Assembly: GCF_943734655.1 (NCBI RefSeq)
Contig: NC_071353.1
Coordinates: forward strand, 147,666,043 to 147,730,042
DNA length: 64,000 nt
Source: Sabethes cyaneus
Taxonomy: Eukaryota; Arthropoda; Insecta; Diptera; Culicidae
Direction: 5' to 3'
A model generated the notes under the pieces. It was given only the letters and a program-made list of their open reading frames with translations. It was not told the DNA's origin and did not search any database. Positions 11,737 to 22,485 of the stretch are shown here, in pieces. The stretch's first letter is position 1. Each line of letters begins with the position of its first letter. The position numbers and the translations under genes were made by a program.

Positions 11737-12013
11737 TGTTGAGGTGGACGAGCCGGAAAATGAGAGGTTATTAGAACCTGGACTATCTGGACTAAAATCA
11801 CTGACGCCAGAAAACGGAATATCACCGGAGGATTGAATCGAAACCGAGAAATACGAATAAAAACCGACCGAGTACAAAATAGCGTCTTTATTGCTCTACT
11901 TATTCGTTGGAAGTGAAAAATTTGAATTTCTTCTTCTCGTTTGTTTATACAGATACTGTTAGTTGATAGACCGGTTGTGTGCGCAGGGGATTGCTAAAAA
12001 CTCCGCTCCAACA
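11737..12013 (-). repeat. 5' LTR of the BEL/Pao element
   Basis: 277 bp, begins TG and ends CA on the plus strand, closely similar to 5682-5947. The repeat pair defines the element. Confidence 0.92.
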
Positions 12014-12645
12014 GACGCATTTCAATATCTTGGTAGCCAAACAACGCCCGATGGTGGTACCAAGACTGATATAGCCACACGGATCAGGAAGGCCAGGGGT
12101 GCCTTTGCAGGTCTGCGAAACATTTGGCGCTCAAACCAGATCACTCTACGTACGAAAACCCGAATCTTTAATTCAAACGTTAAATCCGTACTGCTGTATG
12201 CCTGCGAAACGTGGTGCGTCTCATCGGAGACAACGCAAAAACTGCAGGTATTCATTAACCGGTGCCTGCGATACATCATTCGTGCCTAGTGGCCTGATAA
12301 CTGGATATCCAATGAGGAACTCCATCGTCGGTGTCATCAACGGCCGATAGCCACAGAAATTCGCGAACGTAAGTGGAAGTGGATCGGACACACCTTGAGG
12401 AAAAGAGCGAACGAGGTTTGCAGAGCAGCACTCGACTGGAATCCACAAGGACAGCGTAGAAGAGGCAGACCCAGAGGCTCATGGCGACGGAGCTTAGCCA
12501 ACGACATCCGGGCTGTAGACGAGAACCTGTCCTGGCGACAAGTAAAAGCCATGGCGGGTAACCGTCAGCAGTGGAGATCTCTGATTTCATCCTTTTGTTC
12601 TGCCGGACCGGCGGACATGGATACATAAGTAAGTAAGTAATTAAG
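12014..12645 (+). mobile_element. non-LTR retrotransposon 3' end: RT C-terminus and TAAG tail
   Basis: The plus-strand reading gives AFQYLGSQTTPDGGTKTDIA, then SVLLYACETWCVSS, then after a stop RKWKWIGHTLRK and RRGRPRGSWRRSL, ending WRQVKAMAGNRQQWRSL. This is the usual C-terminal end of RTE-like endonuclease/RT proteins of insects. A TAAG repeat at about 12628-12645 is the 3' tail. It is cut on the left exactly at the BEL LTR. Confidence 0.82.
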
Positions 12646-12649
12646 ACGC

Positions 12650-13125
12650 TTCGATCAAGGAGCATTCGCTGTCGCACAAAGCTGACGATGTCAAAACGCC
12701 AATCAGACCGGTAGTCCTCTACGGACTTGATACGGCAACTTTGCTTACGGAAGACATACGTGCACTTTCCGTATTTGAACGAAAGGTGTTGCGAACTATT
12801 TTTGGCGGAGTACAAACGAAAAGCACAGAGTAGCGCAAGCGTATGACCAACGAGCTGCAGGCACATGCACTACTTCCATCGTTCACCGGTCCGGTCACGT
12901 TGCCAGGATGCTGGACAACTGTGCAGTGAAATCCGTTCTCTCCAAGAGCCCCAACGGCACCAGGAATAGAGGGGCCTACATGCGAGAAGGTTTGACCAGG
13001 TTGAAGCCGACGCCCAACGAATTGGTGAACAAATAGCCCACGCAGCCAAGAGCAGTCAGTGGGGAGGAATTCTTGATACGGCAAGAGCCATTCCGGCTTC
13101 ATGCTGCTGGAAATGAATACGTAAG
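12650..13125 (+). pseudogene. second non-LTR RT C-terminal fragment, degenerate
   Basis: Translated plus-strand pieces read RPVVLYGLDTATLLTEDIRA, FERKVLRTIFGGVQ, and then an arginine-rich ARMLDNCAVKSVLSKSPNG segment. These match the end of non-LTR RT proteins, with stops and frame changes. A sister fragment lies at 61690-61985. The minus-strand open frames here are antisense shadows. Confidence 0.7.
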
Positions 13126-14270
13126 CCCGAGTGGAGTGGAAACAAGTTCTTAATACGGTACGGCACTACGTTCTTCGATTTTAAGCTGTTAAAAAAGCAA
13201 AAGAAAACAAGGAACCGCGATACCTGCTACTGTTTTAGATGACCGAAAGGAATTCCATTGACGGCGCCCGGGCTATCCATCTTACTCCTGGAAACGGTGT
13301 TCATTTATTTCACCGCGGAAAGACGAAATATTTTTAAATAGGTAAAATAATTGGAATAATTATCACAAAATATGTGGAAACGACTCAAGTTGTTGAATCG
13401 TAACATTGCTAAAATTCATATAGTTCTAAAAATCAAGATATACATATAATAAAACTTCTAGCGTGGTATTCATTGTTGTTCAAATACAATTTAACAACTG
13501 CCCCCTAACTTTTCCTTTTTCCGGTATTGAAAAATTGTAGTTCAGCGACTACTAAGCAACGGTCGGTTTTTTTGTTTGTCGATTACCTGGACATACGCCT
13601 ACTTGGACATGTGTCATACAGAAAAGCATGGCGAACGTTGACAAATTAAAAAAGACTATTGTTTAAATAATAAAGAATCAGAAAGGACAATGTTAGGAAA
13701 GATCTGACTTTTGACTTCAGCCTGAACTCTTTTTTTTCAGAAATCGATAGCTTCAATATCACAGAATAGGGACAGGATGAAGATGTTCGTCAAAGTTTTC
13801 AATGTAATGGCGTGCGAGACTAAAAAAAATCGTTAGTCATTTCTATTCTACCTGTTACTTTAACAGTATTTCTAGTGAAAAGTAAGTTTTTAGACTACAG
13901 ATTGTCCTCAGAATTACACTTATCTACGTAGAACATTAGGAAATAGGTAAAAAAAATTCAAAACAATTGAATCATAACAGAACACATTAATGAAGTTTTG
14001 AAAAATAAATTTTTTCCAGCATTAAACTGTTTGATCTGTAGGTAAAAAATTAACACAAAATTACTGCTACTGCAGTAATCGCCAAAATTCACGCTGTCCC
14101 TTTTCTCAAAACAAACATAAAAAAACACAAACAAATTGTAGACTCCGAGATAAAACAGGTACCTTGAGATTACGAGGGTTATTTGATTCTATTCAATCCG
14201 AATGACTTGAATTTCTTTTCCTTTCTTAGAAACGATTCTCAGTTTGACGGTTGTCTCCTCTTACAAGTTA
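13126..14270. other. intergenic AT-rich stretch
   Basis: No gene, terminal repeat or RNA recognised between the retroelement fragment and the S10 gene. Confidence 0.5.
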
Positions 14271-14275
14271 GTTCT

Positions 14276-14283
14276 TTTTATTA
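14276..14283 (-). terminator. polyadenylation signal of the S10 gene
   Basis: Minus strand AATAAA lies about 33 bases past the S10 stop codon. Confidence 0.5.
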
Positions 14284-14315
14284 AATATACACAGATTGAA
14301 ACGTTCCGTGCTATT

Positions 14316-14875
14316 TTACTGTGGCTTCGATCCGCGTCCGAATCCTCCACGCTGCAAATAAACAGAAACAAAACATTCATAAGCAAACAGTCACTCAAAG
14401 AAGACCGTATTCATCGTTAACTTACGAATTCGAAATCTCCAGCTCCGGCACCGACGTCGCTCTTCTTGTCCGGACCGCCGGCTTGCTGTGTGCGCCGATA
14501 ACCCTGTCGGTCCTCACCGCCCTTCGGTCCTGCTCCGGAATGTGGTCCACCGGCCTGTCCAGCACGAGCCCGCTGTGGTTCCGAACGTGCCGCTCGCTTC
14601 AGCGTCGACGGCACAATCTCCGGGGGCAGATGCAGGTACGAACGCAGATACTCAATACCTTCGTTCGTCAGATACCAGTAGTAGTGGCGCCAGGCGAACT
14701 GTTCCTTCACGAAGTTCTTCGACTTCAGCGACTGCATCGTCTTAATGACGTGCAGGTTGGGGATGTTCTCCAGCTCCGGGTGCTTCGGGGCGTAGAAATC
14801 CTTTTGTGCCACGAGCACTCCCTCCTTGAAGAGGTACTCATAGATGGCGACGCGATGGGCTTTGGGCATAAACAT
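14316..14875 (-). CDS. RpS10: 40S ribosomal protein S10 (eS10), two coding exons
   Basis: Component of the small ribosomal subunit near the mRNA entry side. The coding exons are 14426-14875 and 14316-14351, joined at a GTAAGT donor (14425) and a TTGCAG acceptor (14352), giving 161 residues, the usual length for the family. The start is MFMPKAHRVAIYEYLFKEGV. Conserved parts follow: HPELENIPNLHVIKTMQSLK, FAWRHYYWYLTNEGIEYLRS and YLHLPPEIVPSTLK. The C-terminal tail is Gly/Arg/Gln rich and ends GGFGRGSKPQ, encoded in the last 36-nt exon. The ATG follows a CGCAG acceptor directly, so the 5' UTR is in a separate exon upstream. The opposite-strand 215-codon frame is a shadow. Identity is certain; the intron boundaries are read by eye but keep frame. 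Confidence 0.96.
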
Positions 14876-15165
14876 CTGCGAAGCGAAAACGAAACAGTGG
14901 AAACATTTATCAAAACTGCACACGTCCGTCCGTCCGTCCCGTGCTGGGGCAAGTTTATTCTAGGTTAATGTATGAAACAGTAGTTGTTGACACTTTTCAA
15001 GCGTTCGAACTTTGCGGGTCGGAAAAAATTTCATTTTCTACACTAACTGCCATCCATAAAACTAAAAATTCGGGTTTTCGGGTAACACACAAAGCCCTCC
15101 ACGGTTTCACACATTTCCCCGCTGTATTTTAAGCTATTTTACAAAGAATTTTCACGATAAATCAC

Positions 15166-15212
15166 CTTGCACGAAATGTGTTACTACAATTCCATACGAT
15201 TGCCGGAAAGAG
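15166..15212 (-). promoter_or_regulatory. S10 5' UTR exon and TOP-like transcription start
   Basis: Minus strand: a pyrimidine-rich CTCTTTCTCTTTCC tract (TOP-like) leads into about 45 nt ending CAAG with a GTGATT donor at 15165. The splice partner is the acceptor directly before the S10 ATG. A pyrimidine tract at the start is typical of translation-machinery genes. The exact start base is inferred. Confidence 0.6.
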
Positions 15213-15467
15213 AAAGAGCGAAGATTGTCTTCGGTTGACAGTTCAGTCAGTGACAGTTTTGCACTTTGACAGCCGCTACCGCAGAGAAACGCAAAAAACG
15301 CTTCCGCCTGTGTGCGGGCTCTCGGACTGCACGAATAATCGAATCAATCCAACGGACAGTTGGAAAGCAGGAAGATTTTCGGTCAAAATTCAAAACATTA
15401 GCGGGGAGAAAAGCGTTTCAACAAGTTTGAAACAAACTGTTTATTGCTGATTGCAAGAAAACTTGTA

Positions 15468-15663
15468 CAGCAAAGTTTCGTTAATTGGTGGTTCGTTAAT
15501 TGGGCGGTTCGTTAATTGGGTGTTCGCTAATTGGGCTATATGACAACTTGAATGTCAAAATTGTATGGAATTTTCGAGTTTAGAAATTTCTAACAACTGT
15601 CAGTCGGCCCAATTAGCGAATCAGCTGGAGTGCAATCGTGGCCCAATTAACGAATTCAGGCTG
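15468..15663. mobile_element. pogo/Tc1-like MITE, TA target
   Basis: TA on both sides, imperfect ends CAGC...GCTG, and repeated TTCGTTAATTGG motifs pointing inward from both ends. The same subterminal motif occurs in the larger element at 39750-41224. Confidence 0.65.
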
Positions 15664-15671
15664 TACCATCC

Positions 15672-15822
15672 AAAGTGCGAAATCGCTCATAAAAGTGCGA
15701 TCCTGCATTAAATTGTTTCGGTATCTTCGGCGTACTTTTTCGTTACATTTCAAGCAAAAAGTGCGTCGAAGTGACCGAAACGATTTAACTCAAAATAGCA
15801 CTTTTATAAGCAATTGCGCACT
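15672..15822. mobile_element. palindromic MITE (AAGTGCG family), copy 1
   Basis: The two halves are near inverted copies: AAGTGCGAAATCGCTCATAA at the left and the matching TTATAAGCAATTGCGCACTT at the right, with a GTTTCGGTATCTTCGGCG centre arm. A second copy lies at 39509-39660. Confidence 0.75.
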
Positions 15823-15869
15823 TATTGATTGGACAATCTTCCTTGCAATCAGTAATAGAAACGAATAAA

Positions 15870-16475
15870 ATACAAATATAGGTTTTTGCGCGGTTATAAA
15901 TAGCGTCTTTGCGTCATACTGTCATTTCTATTTTTAGTACGAGAGATAGTTTTGCAATGCCTGAACCATAAGCGTTCACCCTCGCATTCACTGTATCCAC
16001 CTTTTCGCGCGCTTAATGGCAGCTAGTGGGTACACTTTTCAAAAATGTTTATTTGCTTTTGGGATCTCGACTCACATACACTTGAAAGTTCTACAACAAC
16101 AATCAAGGCTGGATATATTAACTTGTCGTGAATAACGTTGCCAAAGGCATGCTAACGTTTTCCGAAAATTGTACCCACTACTGTGTTACCTGACTCATAA
16201 CGAATATGCGTTATATATGGGGGAGGGTCTCGTAACTCACAAACTTTGTGGTTTTTCGTTTGATTGATCGTAAATTCGACTAGAGCATATAAATATCAAC
16301 TATATTCAGACAAATTGAAAGGTAATATTTATTCTAGTTGCTAACATGGTAATATAACACGGATAAAATATGAAAAGGGCACATTTAAAATAAAAAAATA
16401 AAATATATTAAACTTTCTTTTAAATATCTTAATCGGCTGCATTCAGAAGCTAATTATTATTTTGAACACGTGTAG
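15870..16475. other. no gene recognised
   Basis: AT-rich; it contains at about 16175-16210 a short piece related to the TIR of the MITE at 18331-18684. Confidence 0.4.
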
Positions 16476-16483
16476 TCAAGCAC

Positions 16484-16678
16484 CGAGGGGCAAGACACTG
16501 TCGAAAATATATTACTTTTCCCTATGGAAATATTTTTCCAACCTTAATATATTGACCTTTCCCACCCATAATATAACCGAAAGCCCTATAAAGTTACATT
16601 TATTTATACATTTATAGGGTTTTAATAGAGCCTAATATATTAATATTATGATAATATTATGAAGTGTCTTGCCCCTCG
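16484..16678. mobile_element. hAT-type MITE, 195 bp, 8-bp TSD
   Basis: TIRs CGAGGGGCAAGACACT at both ends, flanked by the exact 8-bp duplication TCAAGCAC (16476-16483 and 16679-16686). No coding capacity; AT-rich middle. Confidence 0.88.
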
Positions 16679-17195
16679 TCAAGCACATACAGTCAACCAA
16701 AAAAGTATTCGGACTGCAGCGCATAAAATTTTCTTTTAGTAATTTTGCACAGTATTTTTGCAAAGAATGGTAACTCATATTTTTTAAAACAATGTTTAAC
16801 TAAAGCATATTTAGATGCACAACAAAAATTCGGGGAAAAGCTTTCCGTTTTGAAGATAGGGTACATATAGTTTGAATTGCTCAAAAATGCAGCCAAAAAA
16901 GTATTCGGACAGTTAACTATTAGTTGAAACAAATGTCCTTTCTCGCTCAACTACTACCTTGTAGGACGATTTACATTCTTGATGACCTGTTTTAATCTAT
17001 TTGGGATAAAATTAACAATTTTTCAAATATCCCTCTGTGAATTGTTGACCTTTTTTTTTTGCAAGAGCTCGGTTAAAGTCATTGTGATAAGAAATCGAAT
17101 GATTTCTCATTTAGAAATGAAATTATCTAAAAAGATGTTCAAAAGGGTTCAACTCTAGACTGAATGCTGATGTTTCGATAGCGCTAGGACAATTG

Positions 17196-17985
17196 TATGG
17201 TGCCTACCGCTTAAAATTATCGACAGTATGTTTAGATTCAACATCCCGGTACAATAGGTATGTACCACACAATTACAATTTTGCTTTAATTTCACCTAAA
17301 ATTGTTCAGATAGTTGAGTTTACATTTAGTTCTATCCAAAAATATATATCTTTGCTGCCTCGGAGCTTTCCATGCACCCCAACATGGTATGACATCAACA
17401 ACCCTTATGCAAGAGTAACTAAAAGGAAGGGTTACAAGAGAAAAATCACTCGTCAGCAAGTAAACAAGCAATGCGGTTAGTGTCATACCTTGTTGGGATG
17501 CATGGAAAGCTCCGAGGTAGCAAAGATATATATTTTTGGATAGAACTAAGTGTAAACCAAGGGGTCGGTCACTCGGCACAGCCGTTTTTATGTTAGGCGA
17601 CTTGAAACGAACCGAACTGTGCCGGTGCTGTACCGAAAGTGCCGAACTGGAAGATTTGTTAAATTCGTTAAAATCTGATAGATCTGGCAACCGTGCGAGA
17701 TGATTTTGACAACTGGCAGTGCTCCCATTTCATATGTAAAATTGAGCCGGAGGTGTGTAAAGCCCTATAAATGTTATTTTTATAAGGCTTTAGAGGTGTG
17801 CCGTTTAATATCTCTGCAGTGCCGGGGCACTATGTGCTGAGTGTCCGACCCCTTGGTGTAAACTCAGTTATCTGAACAATTTTAGGTGAAATTAAAGCAA
17901 AATTGTAATTGTGCGGTACATATATATTGTACCGGGATGTTGAATCTAAACATACTGTCGATAATTGTAAGCGGTAGGCATCATA
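17196..17985. mobile_element. foldback element with CAATTG target repeats
   Basis: Arms begin TATGGTGCCTACCGCTTA and end with the inverse GCGGTAGGCATCATA; CAATTG flanks both ends (17190-17195, 17986-17991). The arms stay complementary for more than 150 bp each. A hAT MITE (17558-17855) sits in the right arm. The unoccupied site is preserved in the inverted host arm at 19464-19469. Confidence 0.8.
17558..17855 (+). mobile_element. hAT-type MITE (CAAGGGGTCGG family), copy 1
   Basis: 298 bp with TIR CAAGGGGTCGG and the exact TSD GTGTAAAC on both sides. Nearly identical to the copies at 20100-20397 and 61335-61632. The short open frames across it are not genes. Confidence 0.93.
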
Positions 17986-18330
17986 CAATTGGGTCCTAAA
18001 ATTTGTGATAAAAAGATGATTTTTTTAGCAGGAACGATAAAGCTTCCCATTATGACTACCAGAGTATAGTTTTTTCTTTTTTAAAAAGATGCAGAGCACT
18101 AAAAAATTAAAAAACAAAATTATTGTAATTTATTCTCCCTTGACATTAGAGATCTTCCTTGACATAACGAAAATAACACGTTTCTGGCAACAATGATAAC
18201 TTTTTCTTACTGGCAACTCTGGTTTGACATTAGAGCAGCTGATCGTTTTGACAGTTACAGCTTCGCAGTTGTCTCTTGTGCTTGTCTGCGTTTTGCTGGT
18301 CGTGAGGAAGTGGAACATCAAATTTGTACT

Positions 18331-18684
18331 ACTGTGTTACCTGACTCACTGCGAATATGCGTTGTGTTCGCGGGATCGTGTTGGTTCGAAAGGTTTCGAA
18401 AAATATCGCCCTTGTATCGAAAATATCGTTAATTTTGATCACTAAAAATAACGTGCTTAAACGTTATATTTCATGCGCCAGTAGTACGCAATAATTGTGT
18501 TGTACAACTGAATTGTTATTCGTGCAACTTTTTACAAATTAAATGCAATAACAAAAGCACAACTTATTAAAAATCGTTTGTTATCGATATTAACTGCACA
18601 TGCGTTATAAACGAATAAAACGTATGGTTACATTTTATTTCAATAATACGCATATTCGCAGTGAGTCAGGTAAAACAGTAGTTA
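18331..18684. mobile_element. inverted-repeat MITE (ACTACTGT...ACAGTAGT ends)
   Basis: Left end ACTACTGTGTTACCTGACTC and the matching inverse GAGTCAGGTAAAACAGTAGT at the right, about 35 bp of TIR including ACTGCGAATATGCG. A fragment related to the end occurs near 16175. TSD not clear. Confidence 0.7.
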
Positions 18685-18699
18685 TCGGATAAAAGTTTT

Positions 18700-19450
18700 G
18701 ATTCGGGCAATGTATTCCAATCCATCGATTCACGGTGCTAGACTTTGTCCAAATCTAGTTTGCGCTAAGAATGACTAAACGATGTCAAACTGATGGCCAA
18801 CAGTATAATCTCGGTACAATCGACCCGCAAAACAGTATGAAAAAAAAACGCCAACCGAAACTGGCACCGTATTATCAATCCGATTGGTGTGTTCTGCTAC
18901 TCCGATGTGAATCAGCAGTAGGGCGAACGGCAGACCAAAAATTTCTGTGCGTTTCTAACCAAACGGTCGCATCTCGATGGCGGGTGTTGCATCCGAAAAC
19001 TGAAGCCATCCACGCTGTGACCAAGTGCAGTCACTACGCTTATTGCTGATTTTGACAAAAGCCTTAATTAAACTGAGATGACCGGAACCGGAAAATGAGC
19101 TGTAAACTCAGAAAATGTTTTAGGTCGCGATTGCCAAGCCATTTCCTGACTTTGCAACTTTTGACTTTTTGACACACTATCACATGAGCGTGAAGGTAAA
19201 CAAAAAGTTTTCCGTGACATTTCAAGACTATGGTTTCTTTTTATAATTCGTGTTGTCTAGACACCGCTTGGCACAACCATGCACAACTATAGTTTGTCTA
19301 TATAAGGTTGCCCAAATGTTTATTTTTTGTTCAAAATTTCACAAAATTAAAAAAAAGGTTTTTAACGGCAATAGCCTAAAAATATAAAATTGAATATCAC
19401 AATATGTGTTCCTAGCCCTAACCTCATCGATTCAAGCTAAAAACGACATA
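18700..19450. other. centre of the large foldback element; no gene recognised
   Basis: AT-rich with short chance frames. It lies between the two arms of the 16690-21085 element. Confidence 0.4.
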
Positions 19451-19782
19451 GGGCTTTAGGACCCAATTGTCCTAGCGTTCTCAAAACATCAGTATTCAGT
19501 CTAGATTTGAACCCTTTTGAACATCTTTTTAGATAATGTCATTTCTAAATGAGAAATCAATCGATTTCTTATCACAATGACTTAAACCGAGCTATTGTAA
19601 AAAAATGGTCAGCAATTCACAGAGGGATATTTGAAAAATTGTTAATTTTATCCCAAACAGATAAAAACAGGTCATCAAGAATGTAAATGGTCCTACAAGG
19701 TAGTAGTTGAACGAGAAAGGACATTTATTTCAACTAATAGTTAACTGTCCGAATACTTTTTTGGCTGCATTTTTGAGCAATA

Positions 19783-20659
19783 GAGGTTTTCCGTCAGATC
19801 ATACCCCTCCTTTTCTTATTTTTTCTCAAAAGTACTCCCAATACGAGTGACAATGGTGCAAAAATATATTTTTTTCGTTGACTCTAGAATTTACTACGAT
19901 TTTTTAAACAATGCAAATTGCAAGAATGTTGAGTTTCTTTTCACCAAATCACGAATGTTGAGTTTTAAAAAATTCGTTTCGGCTGCACTGTTTATCAAAA
20001 TTTTCAGATTTTCTGGCAGCATTGCAGAACAGTTTTTGACATATGTGTATCAGCGGTAGAGTGAAAAGGATAAAACGAATGAAAAGCTAATGATTACCTC
20101 AAGGGGTCGGACACTCGGCACAGCCGTTTTTATGTTAGGCGACTTGAAACGAACCGAACTGTGCCGGTGCTGTACCGAAAGTGCCGAACTGCAAGATTTG
20201 TTAAATTTGTTAAAATCTGATAGACCTGGCAACCGTGCGAGATGATTTTGACAACTGGCAGTGCTCCCATTTCATATGTAAAATTGAACCGGAGGTGTGT
20301 AAAGCCCTATAAATGTTATTTTTATAAGGCTTTAGAGGTGTGCCGTTTGATATTTCTGCAGTGCCGGGGCACTATGTGCTGAGTGTCCGACCCCTTGGAT
20401 TACCTTCTTTTTCATTTCGTTTGTTGCTTGCCACAAGAGTAAAGAGTGGCACAAATGGTTTCGAAGTGGTGAAAATAGAGGACACTGGTACAAAAAGGCA
20501 TGTAAGACATCCGAGAAGTGACCGGTTGAAATATACGTATTTTAGTTTTTCATTTTTACAGTAGTTAGAGGCTTTAATAAAGAAAGTTTTATATGGGTAT
20601 CATTTCTAAGAGTCAAAACCGAACATTTAGTGAAAAAAAAATTTTTGACGGAAAACCTC
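19783..20659. mobile_element. Tc1/mariner-type MITE (AGAGGTTTTCCGTCA family), copy 1
   Basis: TA at both ends and TIRs GAGGTTTTCCGTCA / TGACGGAAAACCTC. It carries a hAT MITE at 20100-20397. A second copy without that insert lies at 59788-60317. Inserted in the right arm of the large foldback element. Confidence 0.85.
20100..20397 (+). mobile_element. hAT-type MITE (CAAGGGGTCGG family), copy 2
   Basis: 298 bp with the exact TSD GATTACCT (20092-20099, 20398-20405). It lies inside the TA-target MITE, so it is younger than that copy. Confidence 0.93.
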
Positions 20660-20747
20660 TATTCAAACTATATGTACCCTATCTTCAAAACGGAAAGCTT
20701 TTCCCCGAATTTTTGTTGTGCATCTAAATATGCTTTAGTTAAACATT

Positions 20748-21058
20748 CCCAGGTAACCAATAAGCATTAGTATAAGCAGTAAATCAATCGTTTATTAGCA
20801 TCCCTGGCGTTTTATACTGCAGGTTGCTGTTTATCAGCCTTTTGACTGCATAACTGTTGTAAATTGGCAGCCACAATTCTATTTAAATTCTTCTTGTCGG
20901 TAACGAGCTGCAAATAAGCATTGTCAGCACTAGAAGAGGGCTGGCAGTAAAGTAGCCGCATATTTTGCCAAAATAGCATTTAAGTAGCTTTTAAGGCAAC
21001 TTAAATGCTTATTGGCTTGCATTTAAATTGCATTGGAAATGCTTATTGGTTACTTGGG
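20748..21058. mobile_element. MITE with CCCAGGTAACCAATAAGC ends, copy 1
   Basis: TIRs CCCAGGTAACCAATAAGC and the inverse GCTTATTGGTTACTTGGG. Flanked by only TT on each side, so the superfamily is undetermined. It interrupts the right arm of the large foldback element. Related copies: 22035-22340 and 60463-60768. Confidence 0.8.
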
Positions 21059-21085
21059 TTGTTTTAAAAAATATGTGTTATACCA

Positions 21086-22030
21086 GAGACAGACATACTA
21101 TTGTACCAGCGTTGTACCTGTACAATTGTATGTCTGTCACCGTGTACAACGATAGAATCACGCAAGCAAAGTGGTACAACGGTGGTTTCTGTACCTACCT
21201 CTTTCACCGTTGTACGAAGGTACAACCACAGAGAACAGACAATTATGTTCATATAAAATTTCATGCAAATGGTGTGTAAACTTTTAAACAAGACGCTAGC
21301 GACATCTCTCTTACGCTGCACCAGTTGTCCAAATTCCAAGTTGCCAAATTTATTATATATTCTTGTCATAAACAACATATTCGAAATACTAGCAACTCTA
21401 TTATCAGTTTCTATAGCAATGGTTGTAGCAACGGCTCGATTGTGTTTATGTTATTTGTTGAACACGGCTAAACATGGAAAACAGAAACCGAACAGCATTT
21501 CAAATTTTTCTTTGATTTTTTAAATGTGACAAATAGGCATCTTATTTAGAGTTTTATCACATCGGATCGTACCATTTCATCGTTTTACATAAAGTGCGGT
21601 GGTACTAGCAGTAGCCTTTTCGTCTTTGAGCACCGGAAAACCTGTACTACTTCATCAAAATCCACCGTTGGTTCAGCGTTTGGCGCCGTTGCATCGACCT
21701 CGAAGGCGGCAGCCTCTAAAATCACAGCCTATTCTCGGTCTGTATGCTCTGTTTGTCTGTATGGTTCGAAACACTGAATTCGTAATCGAAATCACCTTTG
21801 TCGCCATGAACTTTATTTTAATTTCAATTGGCCAAAGTTATGGGTCATTCAGCTACATTCATCTGGTAGGTTCGCTTTTTGAAACAGAAACACGGTTTCT
21901 CGGACGAATTAAAAAGAAATTATTTAGTCGTTGCTATTTTTCATAAATGTTTACTTTTATTTTAAGCGGTAAACATCGCGTTAGTTACTGTAGCAACTGG
22001 TGAATGCTTTGGTGAAAATATGACGAAAGC
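21086..22030. other. no gene recognised; short inverted repeats near 21090-21240
   Basis: Around 21090-21140 there is a small palindrome built on ACAGACATAC and GTATGTCTGT, and near 21227 a CACAGAGAACAGAC motif like the end of the MITEs at 41262 and 63567. A 115-codon frame at 21599-21946 has no recognisable motif. Confidence 0.4.
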
Positions 22031-22034
22031 CGAG

Positions 22035-22340
22035 CAGGTAACCAATAAGCATTAAAATAAGCAGTAAATCAGCCGTTTATTAGCATCCCTGGAGTTTTAT
22101 ACTACTGGTTGTTGTTTATCAGCTTTTTGACTGCATAACTGTTGTAAATTGGCATCCACAATTCTATTTAAATTCTTGTTGGTAACTAGCTGGAAATAAG
22201 CATTGTCAGCACTATAAGAGGGCTAGCAGTAAAGTAGCCGCATATTTTGCCAAAATAGCATTTAAGTAGCATTTAAGGCAACTTAAATGCTTATTGGCTT
22301 GCTTTTAAATTGCATTGGAAATGCTTATTGGTTACCTGGG
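22035..22340. mobile_element. MITE with CCCAGGTAACCAATAAGC ends, copy 2
   Basis: Similar over its length to 20748-21058 and 60463-60768; the first bases of the left end are altered (GCAGG instead of CCCAGG). Confidence 0.8.
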
Positions 22341-22485
22341 TATCTTTAAAAAATTTTATCAAATTACTGACAAAGAAAATATCTTAAATGCGATTATCGA
22401 TCTATGAAGGTGTTCAAATATTCGTATCGATATTATTGAAAATTAAACGTAAAGATTTATCGCCACAAAGCTTTATTTTTGCATA

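Larger units (their letters stand above)
5682..12013 (-). mobile_element. BEL/Pao LTR retrotransposon, both LTRs, broken copy
   Basis: A minus-strand element bounded by two similar LTRs that begin TG and end CA (5682-5947 and 11737-12013). Order in element orientation: 5' LTR, PBS, gag, protease, reverse transcriptase, RNase H, integrase, DUF5641-like tail, 3' LTR. Gag is interrupted by a piggyBac-type MITE and has an internal deletion; the protease active-site Asp is lost; integrase is frameshifted. No matching TSD is visible: the left flank is gypsy leader, the right flank an RTE-like RT, so the flanks were rearranged after or at insertion. Confidence 0.93.
16690..21085. mobile_element. large inverted-repeat DNA element (AAAAAGTATTCGGAC ends), heavily nested
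   Basis: The left arm, 16690-17190, starts CAGTCAACCAAAAAAGTATT after TA. The right arm is its inverted copy in pieces: 19453-19782, 20661-20747 and 21059-21083, after which it is cut. Between the pieces sit younger insertions at 17196-17985, 19783-20659 and 20748-21058, plus about 1.4 kb of centre sequence including the MITE at 18331-18684. The TA flank and the AAAAGTATTCGGAC end suggest a Tc1/mariner-type non-autonomous foldback. No transposase was seen. Confidence 0.7.

Noticed and set aside
14321..14968. 215-codon plus-strand open frame
   Set aside because: It is antisense to the S10 coding exon, has no family motifs, and the minus strand is certain.
17193..17690. Open frames of 95 and 132 codons
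   Set aside because: They cover the arms of a foldback element and part of a hAT MITE.
21599..21946. 115-codon open frame
   Set aside because: No motif, no splice or start context, and it lies among MITEs.
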